10,889 nucleotides of DNA, taken from NCBI GenBank assembly GCA_002352365.1, contig DEIJ01000137.1:1-10889 (forward strand), written 5' to 3'. The DNA comes from Dehalococcoidia bacterium UBA2777. Lineage in GTDB: Bacteria; Chloroflexota; Dehalococcoidia; UBA2247; UBA2777. Of this stretch, positions 1-6,098 are shown in pieces. The notes under the pieces are model-generated. The model was not told the origin of the DNA, searched no databases, and was given only the letters and a program-made list of their open reading frames with translations. The first letter of the stretch is position 1. Every line of letters starts with the position of its first letter. A program made the position numbers and the translations under genes.

Positions 1-452
1 AAAAGGTGCTGTTCTTGCCTGAAACTAGTTTGGTTCAAAAGCGCAGCCAGTGGTACATGAATTATCTCCTCAACTTCATCCTCATTTATACTGAACTCGT
101 AGGGGTAGGGGATTAATGCTACAAAAGGGGAGATAATGTAATTGCTGGTGATAGTGGCTGCATCGTCTAGCTCTCCCAGTATTTCGACGTCTTGGGGATT
201 GAGCCCTATTTCCTCAAAACTCTCCCGCAGGGCAGTAACGCTCAATGTCTTATCTTCCTGGTGATAACCCCCCCCGGGGAAAGAGATTTGTCCTTTATGG
301 TAATTCACCTTCTGGGTTCTCTTAGTGAAGATGAGGTAATACTCCCCCGCCTTCTCATAAATGGGAACCAGTACTGCTGCTGGAGAGAGCTTCTCATCCC
401 TAATAAACCTTTTCTCCCTGTGGGAGAGGATTCGCCTGATCTTTTCTTTCAT
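1..452 (-). CDS. NudL-type Nudix hydrolase, CoA pyrophosphatase (3' truncated by window edge)
   Basis: Predicted to hydrolyse the pyrophosphate bond of CoA or acyl-CoA, giving phosphopantetheine products and 3',5'-ADP. About 150 residues are visible and the C-terminus lies beyond base 1. Residues 43-60 carry the CoA-Nudix (UPF0035) signature, FTKR followed by HKGQISFPGG, and residues 61-84 carry the Nudix box ending RESFEEIGL, with the metal-binding EE at 80-81. The first Glu of the general Nudix pattern is not in register; as I recall the same is true of E. coli YeaB/NudL. I chose the ATG at 452: it lies 13 bases after the coaE stop with a purine-rich GAAGAAG in between, and gives a normal short N-terminus. 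The frame stays open upstream, so a TTG start inside coaE is possible. It is last in the visible operon, directly after coaE, which supports a role in CoA turnover. I see no frameshift, although the run of 8 C and 4 G near 268-279 encodes the PGGG segment and is a likely place for sequencing error. Confidence 0.88.
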   Translation of the reverse strand, partial: MKEKIRRILSHREKRFIRDEKLSPAAVLVPIYEKAGEYYLIFTKRTQKVNYHKGQISFPGGGYHQEDKTLSVTALRESFEEIGLNPQDVEILGELDDAATITSNYIISPFVALIPYPYEFSINEDEVEEIIHVPLAALLNQTSFRQEQHL

Positions 453-465
453 CGCCAGCTCTTCT

Positions 466-1059
466 TCATGCCTGGAGTCCTGCCCAAAGCTGGTCAACTT
501 TGGCTTTAAGTTCACTTAGCGAGCAATCAGTATCAATTACCACATCGGCATATTTTATTCTCTCCTCCGGGGGAAGCTGAGAGCGAAGACGAGCTAGTGC
601 CTGATCTTTGGAGAGATTGCTGCGCTCACAGAGACGGCGCATCACTGTGGGCTCAGGGGCGATAGCAACCCACACTTCGTCCACCAACGAGGTCCAATTG
701 GCCTCCAAGAGCACGGCGGCCTCAAGCACCACCACTTTAGCCTTTTGCCTCCTCAATTGTGTAATCCTCTCTGCCATCAGGTGATACATTGTGGGGTGCA
801 TTATCTGATTCAATTGTCGCAAGGCCTCGGGGTCATTAAACACGATCTCACCCAGCTTTCGCCGATCAATCTCACCATCAGGCAGAAGAAGGCTTTGGCC
901 AAAGGCAGCGACCACCTTGTGCCAGGTCTCGGTGTGGGGACTGTAGGCCTCATGCCCCATTCTATCAGCGCTTATTACTATAGCCCCCAGCCGAGCAAGC
1001 ATCTCAGAGACAGTGCTTTTTCCCGAACTTATGCCCCCGGTGAGACCCATAACTATCAC
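466..1059 (-). CDS. coaE: Dephospho-CoA kinase
   Basis: Catalyses the last step of CoA synthesis, ATP-dependent 3'-phosphorylation of dephospho-CoA, in the cytoplasm. The 197 residues are normal for the family (about 200). The P-loop GGISSGKST is at residues 8-16. SADR at 30-33 sits where the family usually has DAD, IDRRKLGEIVF at 64-74 and IMHP at 86-89 match the CoA-binding region, and VVVLEAAVL is the usual strand before the lid. The start is GTG at 1059: the run of six G at 1065-1070 overlaps the upstream TAG stop and sits 5 bases before it. An ATG three codons downstream (1050) would be about 14 bases from that site, so it is less likely. Only 10 bases separate it from the upstream acyl-CoA dehydrogenase and 13 from the Nudix gene, so all are probably translated from one mRNA. 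Confidence 0.95.
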   Translation of the reverse strand: MIVMGLTGGISSGKSTVSEMLARLGAIVISADRMGHEAYSPHTETWHKVVAAFGQSLLLPDGEIDRRKLGEIVFNDPEALRQLNQIMHPTMYHLMAERITQLRRQKAKVVVLEAAVLLEANWTSLVDEVWVAIAPEPTVMRRLCERSNLSKDQALARLRSQLPPEERIKYADVVIDTDCSLSELKAKVDQLWAGLQA

Positions 1060-1069
1060 TTCATCCCCC

Positions 1070-2245
1070 CTACACGAAGGCAGCCATACCTAATACTTCA
1101 CGGCTGACGATCAGCTTTTGAATCTCGGTGGTGCCATCGGGAATAACCAAAGTTCTGGCATCCCTGAAGTAGCGCTCTAGAGCGTATTCCTCCGAGACTC
1201 CATAAGCGCCATGAATCTCTATTGCCTTTGAAGTAGCCCGAACGGCAACTTCAGGGGCGAATGCCTTAGCTATGGAGCACCTTTTGATCCTCTGTTGGTC
1301 TTTTTGTATCGAGTCAAAGGCATCAAGAACCAGAAGCCTAGCTGCCTCAGTTTCAATAACCATATCAGCAATCATCTCCTGGACAAGCTGAAATTTGCCG
1401 ATTGGTCTACCAAATTGTTTCCTTTCCCGAGCGTACCTCACCGATGTATCTATGGCCGCTTGAGCCAGCCCAACCCCGATGGTAGCTAAGGTGGCGCGAA
1501 GTAATGGAAAAAGGCTCGCCACCGCCCCTCCATAGCCTTGGCCAATCTCGCCAGCTAGATTTTCCTTGGGCACACGGCAATCTTGAAATATGAGCTCAGC
1601 AGTGGAAGAGGAGCGAAATCCCAGCTTATGAAGCTCTCTAATCTCAAATCCGGAGCGCTCCTTCTCTACCAGGAAGCGAGCTATTCCTCTATGCCCTTTA
1701 CCATCATCAGCTACAGCCAAAACCACCGCCACATCACAGTAACCCCCGTTAGATATCCAGGTCTTTGTCCCGTTGATAATATAATCTTTGCCGCTGAAAG
1801 TAGCTACCGTCTTTATGTCTCTAGCCGCGGTGCCGACATCAGGCTCGGTTACCCCGAGGCAACCTATGGCCACCTTCTCCCCCGCTATGGTTGGCTTAAG
1901 GTACTTCGCCTTCAGCTCCTCGGTACCCTCGGTATATAGGGTTAGTGGTCCCATTATCTGGGTGCCCATCTCACATATACCCAAACTACCACTGGCCCGG
2001 GCTAATTCTTCAACTATAATGCCAAAGGAGGGGTAATCAAGCCCACCGCCACCATATTCCTGAGGGATAAGCCCGGTAGCATAGCCCAGCGGGATCAGCT
2101 TCAGATATAACTCAGTAAGTTGTTCTTTAGAGAAGGGATTACATTTTTTATCATATTCGTCAGCTAGGGGAATTATCTCCTTTTCCATAAACTCACGGGC
2201 ATTCCTCTTGAGTAGCTTCTGTTGTTCACTCAGTTCAAACTTCAT
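1070..2245 (-). CDS. Acyl-CoA dehydrogenase, paralogue 1 (Asp at the catalytic-base position)
   Basis: FAD enzyme predicted to oxidise an acyl-CoA at the alpha-beta bond and pass electrons to ETF. The 391 residues are normal length. Visible landmarks: N-terminal helical domain from 5; VTEPDVGTA at 132-140 and GTKTWISNG at 159-167 in the FAD/substrate beta domain; RKQFGRPIG at 275-283; IHGAYGVSEEY at 344-354. The loop that normally reads YEGT, with the catalytic Glu of the MCAD type, reads IPDGTTEIQ here, so the base would be D370. The alternative isovaleryl-CoA-dehydrogenase-type Glu is also absent (a Leu aligns there, in FPLLRA). The start is ATG at 2245 with GAGGA at 2252-2256, 6 bases upstream. 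It lies 21 bases after paralogue 2, to which it is 68/100 identical over the first 100 residues. The substrate cannot be read from sequence; aliphatic or alicyclic acyl-CoA are both possible. Confidence 0.93.
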   Translation of the reverse strand: MKFELSEQQKLLKRNAREFMEKEIIPLADEYDKKCNPFSKEQLTELYLKLIPLGYATGLIPQEYGGGGLDYPSFGIIVEELARASGSLGICEMGTQIMGPLTLYTEGTEELKAKYLKPTIAGEKVAIGCLGVTEPDVGTAARDIKTVATFSGKDYIINGTKTWISNGGYCDVAVVLAVADDGKGHRGIARFLVEKERSGFEIRELHKLGFRSSSTAELIFQDCRVPKENLAGEIGQGYGGAVASLFPLLRATLATIGVGLAQAAIDTSVRYARERKQFGRPIGKFQLVQEMIADMVIETEAARLLVLDAFDSIQKDQQRIKRCSIAKAFAPEVAVRATSKAIEIHGAYGVSEEYALERYFRDARTLVIPDGTTEIQKLIVSREVLGMAAFV

Positions 2246-2266
2246 AAGATATCCTCGCGGGAAGGA

Positions 2267-3436
2267 CTAAACAAAAGCTGCCATATCTAAAACTTCACGC
2301 CCTACGATTAGCTTTTGAATCTCGCTGGTACCATCAAGAAATATGAGGGTTCTCGCATCTCTGAAGTAGCGCTCTATGGAATATTCCTCAGAGACACCGT
2401 AGGCACCATGAATCTCTATAGCTTTCGATGCGGTTCGCACTGCAGACTCGGTGGCATATGCCTTAGCCAGGGCACATCTCCTCACGTGGTCTATACCTTT
2501 TTGTACTGACTCAAAGGCTTGAAGGACTAAGAGTCTAGCGGCATCAGTTTCAATGACCATATCGGCAATCATCTCCTGGACGAGTTGGAATTTAGCAATT
2601 GGCCTGCCGAATTGCTTTCTTTCCCGGGCATAGCTTACCGAAGCATCAATAGCCGCCTGAGCTAGCCCGACCCCAGTCATGGCCAGACTGGCTCGAAGGG
2701 TGGGGAAAATCCTCTGTACTGTCCCCCCATATCCCTTGCCTACTTCGCCAATCACATTCTCTTGGGGGGCCCGACAGTTTTGGAAGGCAAGCTCCCCGGT
2801 GGGGCAGGAGCGAAATCCCAACTTATGTAACTCTCTAATCTCAAATTTGGAATGTTCTCTATCCACGAAGAAGCGGGTCACCCCTTTATTTCCTTTGCCA
2901 TCATCAGCCAAGGCAACAAGCATAACTAAGCCAGTAACTGGTCCATTACTTATCCACGTCTTGGTGCCATTGATAACATAATCTTTGCCATCAAGAACAG
3001 CAGTGGTTCTCACGTCTCTAACCGCGCTGCCTACATCAGGCTCGGTTACTGCAATGGCACAAATCATCTCCCCAGCCATTGTGGGGCGAAGGTACTTTGC
3101 TCTCTGAACCTCGGTGCCTTCAATAACAAGTGATAGTGGCCCGATTATATGCTGGGCTATCTCGCAAACTGCCAAACTGCCACAGGCACGGGCTAATTCC
3201 TCCACCAATATTCCATAGGAGATATGATCCAGCCCTCCCCCACCATATTCCTCGGGCACTAGGCCGGCTACATAGCCCAGTGGAGTTAATTTCTTAAATA
3301 CCTCGGCTAGCCACTCTTTGGGGAAAGGATGATATTTTTTATCATACTCATCGGCTTGGGGGATTATCTCCTTCTCCATAAACTCCCTGGCATTCTTCTT
3401 TAGCATCTTCTGTTCTTCGGTGAATTCAAAGTCCAC
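2267..3436 (-). CDS. Acyl-CoA dehydrogenase, paralogue 2 (Asp at the catalytic-base position)
   Basis: First gene of the minus-strand operon. It is a 389-residue FAD acyl-CoA dehydrogenase with the full family architecture: EYGGGGLD near residue 64, AVTEPDVGSA, GTKTWISNG, RKQFGRPI, IHGAYGVSEEYSIERYFRDAR and the C-terminal IQKLIVGREVL. Like its neighbour, it has FLDGTSEIQ where most family members have YEGTSQIQ, placing Asp (D368) at the usual Glu position. Both proteins also carry a conserved Cys-Glu pair at 91-92, in the helix that in relatives lines the acyl pocket. The start is GTG at 3436, supported by AAAGGAGT at 3442-3449, six bases upstream of it. The close relationship to the following gene indicates tandem duplication, with divergence mainly in the first 130 residues, possibly to different substrates or to a hetero-oligomer. 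Confidence 0.93.
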   Translation of the reverse strand: MDFEFTEEQKMLKKNAREFMEKEIIPQADEYDKKYHPFPKEWLAEVFKKLTPLGYVAGLVPEEYGGGGLDHISYGILVEELARACGSLAVCEIAQHIIGPLSLVIEGTEVQRAKYLRPTMAGEMICAIAVTEPDVGSAVRDVRTTAVLDGKDYVINGTKTWISNGPVTGLVMLVALADDGKGNKGVTRFFVDREHSKFEIRELHKLGFRSCPTGELAFQNCRAPQENVIGEVGKGYGGTVQRIFPTLRASLAMTGVGLAQAAIDASVSYARERKQFGRPIAKFQLVQEMIADMVIETDAARLLVLQAFESVQKGIDHVRRCALAKAYATESAVRTASKAIEIHGAYGVSEEYSIERYFRDARTLIFLDGTSEIQKLIVGREVLDMAAFV

Positions 3437-3481
3437 AATATACTCCTTTCTGCTTAAGGCAGCAGCCTGCCTGCGAATACT

Positions 3482-3510
3482 AATTTATCACCATCAATAG
3501 GGCTAGTCAA
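3482..3510 (-). promoter_or_regulatory. Candidate sigma70 promoter for the dehydrogenase-coaE-nudix operon
   Basis: On the minus strand TTGACT (3505-3510) is followed after 17 bases by TAAATT (3482-3487), preceded by TGA so that it forms an extended -10. Transcription would start near 3475, leaving a leader of about 40 bases with the ribosome site at 3442-3449. The -35 matches 5/6 and the -10 matches 4/6; this is sequence evidence only. Confidence 0.5.
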
Positions 3511-3571
3511 AGACCCAATTTGGCTCATGTTGTTGTCCAGTGAAAATGACATTTGCTGAGAACAGCTATAT

Positions 3572-3664
3572 GGCGGCAAGATTGTAGAACATCAACAAGG
3601 CATTTCATGCAGATTTGACAGCCAGAGATTGCGCATATATAATCGGTGTCGGCGGCAAGAGTGT
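3572..3664 (+). repeat. Direct repeat pair flanking the DUF4389 promoter
   Basis: GGCGGCAAGATTGT at 3572-3585 and GGCGGCAAGAGTGT at 3651-3664 match at 13 of 14 bases. They start 79 bases apart. One copy lies upstream of the -35 box and the other begins at the expected transcription start, so they could be paired sites for a regulator. No regulator is identified. Confidence 0.4.
3615..3643 (+). promoter_or_regulatory. Perfect-consensus sigma70 promoter for the DUF4389 gene
   Basis: TTGACA at 3615-3620, a 17-base spacer, then TATAAT at 3638-3643: both hexamers match the housekeeping consensus exactly at the optimal spacing. The expected start is near 3650, giving a leader of about 79 bases before the ATG at 3729. 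This predicts strong, largely constitutive expression unless repressed through the flanking repeats. Confidence 0.8.
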
Positions 3665-3728
3665 CACTCCAGGGTTGAAATTGAAAACTACATGAAGAGT
3701 CACAATAACTTTCCGAGGAGGACGCGTC

Positions 3729-4361
3729 ATGGTGGAAACTTCAACTGCATACCCAATGAGCCTGTCCATCGATTACCCCGATAGAGAGTTAAACAGAGTA
3801 ACTACCTTTTTCAGGCTTTTCATGGTAATTCCGATCATCATCATCTTGAGCCTAGTTGCTGGTGCCGGATACCAGGGGGGTGAAACAGATGGCTCGAGCT
3901 ACCAAGCGGCTGCTGGACTCGTCTTCCTACCAACCATGTTGATGCTTGTCTTCCGGCAAAAGTATCCTACGTGGTGGTTTGACTGGAATGTAGCTATAAC
4001 CAAGTTTGGCACCCGTGTTTTGGCTTATTTCATACTATTGAGGGATGAATATCCCTCAACCGACGAAGATCAGGCAGTTCATATCGCGATCCCATACCCG
4101 GATGCCAAAGAGGATCTTAATCGCTGGCTGCCACTGGTAAAATGGTTCCTGGTAATCCCCCACTACATTGTTCTTTGGTTCCTCGGTGTAGCTGTCCTGG
4201 TGTCCACAGTGATTGCCTGGTTTGCTATCCTATTTACCGGCCGTTACCCGATGTCCTTGTTTGACTTTGTGGTCGGTGTATTACGATGGTCTCTAAGGGT
4301 AGCCGTATACGCTTTCTTGTTAACTACCGACCGCTATCCCCCTTTCACACTCAGCGACTAA
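3729..4361 (+). CDS. DUF4389 domain membrane protein, internally duplicated
   Basis: A 210-residue integral membrane protein of the DUF4389 family, whose biochemical function is not known to me. Two related halves are visible. The first contains YPMSLSIDYPDRELNRV (8-24), a hydrophobic segment at about 28-46, a second near 62-75, and the pattern KYPTWWFDWNVAI ... RVLAYFILLRDEYPS. The second contains VHIAIPYPDAKEDLNRWLP, hydrophobic segments at about 136-170, and RYPMSLFDFVVGVLRW ... RVAVYAFLLTTDRYPPF. Each half ends with a Tyr-Pro motif after a membrane helix. The start is well supported by GAGGAGGA at 3715-3722, 6 bases before the ATG. It is monocistronic as far as can be seen, divergent from the dehydrogenase operon and with its own strong promoter. 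No catalytic residues are obvious; a structural or transport-accessory role is possible. Confidence 0.85.
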   Translation: MVETSTAYPMSLSIDYPDRELNRVTTFFRLFMVIPIIIILSLVAGAGYQGGETDGSSYQAAAGLVFLPTMLMLVFRQKYPTWWFDWNVAITKFGTRVLAYFILLRDEYPSTDEDQAVHIAIPYPDAKEDLNRWLPLVKWFLVIPHYIVLWFLGVAVLVSTVIAWFAILFTGRYPMSLFDFVVGVLRWSLRVAVYAFLLTTDRYPPFTLSD

Positions 4362-4483
4362 ACTCGCTAGCTCGTGTTTGACATTCTGAGGGGTAAGCCA
4401 GCTTTGAACTAGCCTTGTCTGGAGCTGCTGTTGGACGATATGTGATGACAGACTAGAACATCAGCAACCCCCTGTCCGGTTCA

Positions 4484-4511
4484 TTGACGCACGAGGCTTT
4501 CTTAGTATAGA
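4484..4511 (+). promoter_or_regulatory. Candidate promoter for the decarboxylase gamma-beta genes
   Basis: TTGACG (4484-4489), a 16-base spacer, and TATAGA (4506-4511), matching consensus at 5/6 and 4/6. It would start transcription near 4518 and produce a leader of about 160 bases containing both stem-loops. Confidence 0.35.
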
Positions 4512-4568
4512 CTGTTAATTTGGTGTCAGGAGAGCTTGGGCATTAAGGCCATTCAATAAAGACGGTTC

Positions 4569-4583
4569 AAAATCTGCGATTTT
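4569..4583 (+). other. Short stem-loop in the leader
   Basis: AAAATC, loop TGC, GATTTT: a perfect 6-base-pair inverted repeat rich in A-T. Weak alone; noted because a much stronger hairpin follows 31 bases later. Confidence 0.35.
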
Positions 4584-4614
4584 CAGCGGATATCATGTTT
4601 GGGGATGGGAGGGG

Positions 4615-4641
4615 CCGTTTAAAAACTTCGTTTTTAAACGG
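4615..4641. promoter_or_regulatory. Perfect 12-bp stem-loop, possible terminator or attenuator
   Basis: CCGTTTAAAAAC and GTTTTTAAACGG are exact reverse complements separated by TTC, with a further possible G-U pair outside. It lies 34 bases before the TTG start of the gamma subunit. No U-run follows on either strand, so it is not a textbook terminator; an mRNA-stability or attenuation element is as likely. Confidence 0.6.
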
Positions 4642-4675
4642 TCTAAGCAAAGTCTGACAGGGTGGGTGGAAAAAT

Positions 4676-4834
4676 TTGATAGATTGGAACTTAGTGGCCA
4701 GGATCGCTGGTGGGGGCTTTGGGGTGACTATCTTCGTCTTAGCCATCTTATCTTTACTAAGCTGGCTAATGGGGCTAGGGATGCAAACAGCCGCTAAGCG
4801 TGGCAAAAAGGAAGGGGATACTAAGAAGGGGTAA
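4676..4834 (+). CDS. OadG-like gamma subunit of a sodium-pump decarboxylase (52 aa)
   Basis: A very small membrane protein. From a TTG start it reads (M)IDWNLVARIAGGGFGV, then a single hydrophobic helix TIFVLAILSLLSWLMGLGM, then a basic tail AAKRGKKEGDTKKG and TAA. One N-terminal membrane helix followed by a short polar tail is the layout of OadG-family gamma subunits, which stabilise or assemble the decarboxylase complex and help anchor the alpha subunit. The pattern IAGxGFG just before the helix is, to my knowledge, common in short family members. The TTG at 4676 is preceded by a G-rich GGGTGGGTGG; a GTG at 4694 has no ribosome site and would remove the conserved Trp-Asn segment. It ends 9 bases before the beta subunit ATG, so the two are almost certainly co-translated. 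The alpha and biotin-carrier subunits are not in the window. Confidence 0.75.
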   Translation: MIDWNLVARIAGGGFGVTIFVLAILSLLSWLMGLGMQTAAKRGKKEGDTKKG

Positions 4835-4843
4835 TCGCAAAAC

Positions 4844-6016
4844 ATGTTTGGCCTATATGAAAGTGCCTTCGGAGCTTTAAGTTGGGGCAACATTTTGATG
4901 TTTTCCATCGGAGGAGGTCTTATTTACCTAGGCATTGCTAGAAAGATGGAGCCTGTGTTACTGGTCCCCATAGGCTTTGGCATCTTTATGGTCAACCTCC
5001 CCCTTGGTGGCTTGATGATTTACTCCGAAGGTGTGCCAGCGGAGGTAGGAAATTTAGGGGAACTAATAAGGAGAATAGGAGCTGGAGATATAGGACTATT
5101 AAACGTGCTATACACCTATGGAATTGAATCTGAGGTAATCCCTCTACTCATTTTCCTCGGGGTAGGGGCAATGACAGATTTCACCCCCACCATTGCCCGT
5201 CCCATATCCTTTCTCTTTGGCGCCGCTGCTCAGGTAGGGGTTTTTGTGGTCTTTCTTATTGCCTACCTCTCAGGATTATTCACTATAGGGGAGGCGGCTT
5301 GTGTAGGTATTATCGGTGGCTCTGATGGGCCGCCAACAGTCTATCTCACTGCTGCCCTGGCACCTCACCTGCTTGGTCCCATCACATTAGTGGCTTACTC
5401 TTATATGGCTCTGGTACCTATTATCCAACCCCCAATAATAAGGTTGCTTACCAGTAAGCAAGAGAGAGCAATATATATGAAGCCACAGGTGCGCGAGGTA
5501 TCCAAAGTAGAGCTAGTGGTTTTCCCTATGTTGATATTTGTAGTTGCTGCCTTGCTTGTCCCCAAATCAGTCCCCCTCATCGGGATGTTTATGTTTGGCA
5601 ACCTACTGCGGGCAAGCGGAGTCACCGATAGATTAGCTCACTCAGCGAGCGGTGTGTTTATAGATGTTCTTACTTTTCTCTTGGGAATAACTGTAGGGGC
5701 ATTGATGCCGGCCGAGGTATTCCTCAAGCCCCAAACTCTAGCCATCATTGGTCTGGCAGTAGTAGCCTTTGTCTTCTCCACCATGGGAGGCTTGCTAGCA
5801 GCCAAGATAACAAACCTATTCTTAAAGGAGCCTATAAACCCAATGATAGGGGCGGCAGGGGTATCAGCCATCCCTATGTCAGCGAGGGTGGTACAAAAGA
5901 TGGGGCAAGAGGCAAACCCCAGGAATTTCCTCATAATGCATGCCATGGGTCCCAACATGGCAGGGGCTGTTGCCACCTCCGTAGTTGCTGGAGTATTCTT
6001 GGGCATGCTCATGTAA
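4844..6016 (+). CDS. Sodium ion-translocating decarboxylase, beta subunit (OadB/GcdB/MmdB family)
   Basis: Integral membrane subunit that couples decarboxylation of a carboxybiotin carrier to export of Na+. The 390 residues with many hydrophobic helices match the family. Conserved pieces: PVLLVPIGFGIFMVNLP (37-53); ACVGIIGGSDGPP at 152-164 containing the family's essential membrane Asp (D161); YSYMALVPIIQPPI; GNLLRASGVTDRL; LGITVGALM; INPMIGAAGVSAIPMSARV (331-349) with the conserved Asn, Gly, Ser and Arg of the second functional region; and HAMGPNMAG near the C-terminus. Which acid is used (oxaloacetate, methylmalonyl-, glutaconyl- or malonyl-derived) depends on an alpha subunit encoded elsewhere. 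The ATG at 4844 matches the family N-terminus; the nearest ribosome site, AAGGGG, is about 12 bases upstream at the end of the gamma gene, so translation is likely coupled. A decayed copy of its C-terminus follows. Confidence 0.93.
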   Translation: MFGLYESAFGALSWGNILMFSIGGGLIYLGIARKMEPVLLVPIGFGIFMVNLPLGGLMIYSEGVPAEVGNLGELIRRIGAGDIGLLNVLYTYGIESEVIPLLIFLGVGAMTDFTPTIARPISFLFGAAAQVGVFVVFLIAYLSGLFTIGEAACVGIIGGSDGPPTVYLTAALAPHLLGPITLVAYSYMALVPIIQPPIIRLLTSKQERAIYMKPQVREVSKVELVVFPMLIFVVAALLVPKSVPLIGMFMFGNLLRASGVTDRLAHSASGVFIDVLTFLLGITVGALMPAEVFLKPQTLAIIGLAVVAFVFSTMGGLLAAKITNLFLKEPINPMIGAAGVSAIPMSARVVQKMGQEANPRNFLIMHAMGPNMAGAVATSVVAGVFLGMLM

Positions 6017-6025
6017 ACTAGCAAG

Positions 6026-6084
6026 TATGCCATGGGCCCAATATAGCTGGAGCTATTGGTGCTGCCATCGCTGATAGGGGGTAA
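6026..6084 (+). pseudogene. Frameshifted remnant of a second beta-subunit C-terminus
   Basis: Just after the beta-subunit stop the DNA reads TAT GCC ATG GGC CC, then, one frame over, GPNIAGAIGAAIADRG and TAA at 6082-6084. Joined across a single missing base this is YAMGPNIAGAIGAAIADRG, which matches the OadB-family end HAMGPNxAGxIGxAIA, and fits that consensus at least as well as the intact gene's own tail (HAMGPNMAGAVATSVVAG, from 5938). It has no start codon or ribosome site and is too short to function. It is best read as the end of a former tandem copy, or the gene's original tail displaced by recombination. Confidence 0.7.
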
Positions 6085-6098
6085 CCATTAGTTAATTA

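Larger units (their letters stand above)
4362..4675. other. Intergenic leader before the decarboxylase genes
   Basis: These 314 bases contain no gene I can support on either strand; the minus-strand reading frame here is Pro/Lys-rich and only mirrors the coding region beyond. The stretch holds a candidate promoter (4484-4511) and two stem-loops (4569-4583 and 4615-4641). An isolated TTGACA at 4378-4383 has no -10 partner at 16-18 bases. I see no clear terminator after the DUF4389 gene. Confidence 0.6.

Noticed and set aside
192..509. 105-residue plus-strand frame opposite the Nudix gene
   Set aside because: Antisense to the intact CoA-Nudix signature; a shadow.
4378..4406. TTGACA as a -35 box just after the DUF4389 gene
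   Set aside because: The hexamer is perfect but nothing resembling a -10 occurs 15-19 bases downstream.
4567..4908. 113-residue minus-strand open frame across the decarboxylase leader
   Set aside because: Antisense to the gamma gene and the beta start; Pro/Lys-rich without any domain pattern, and it crosses the 12-bp hairpin.
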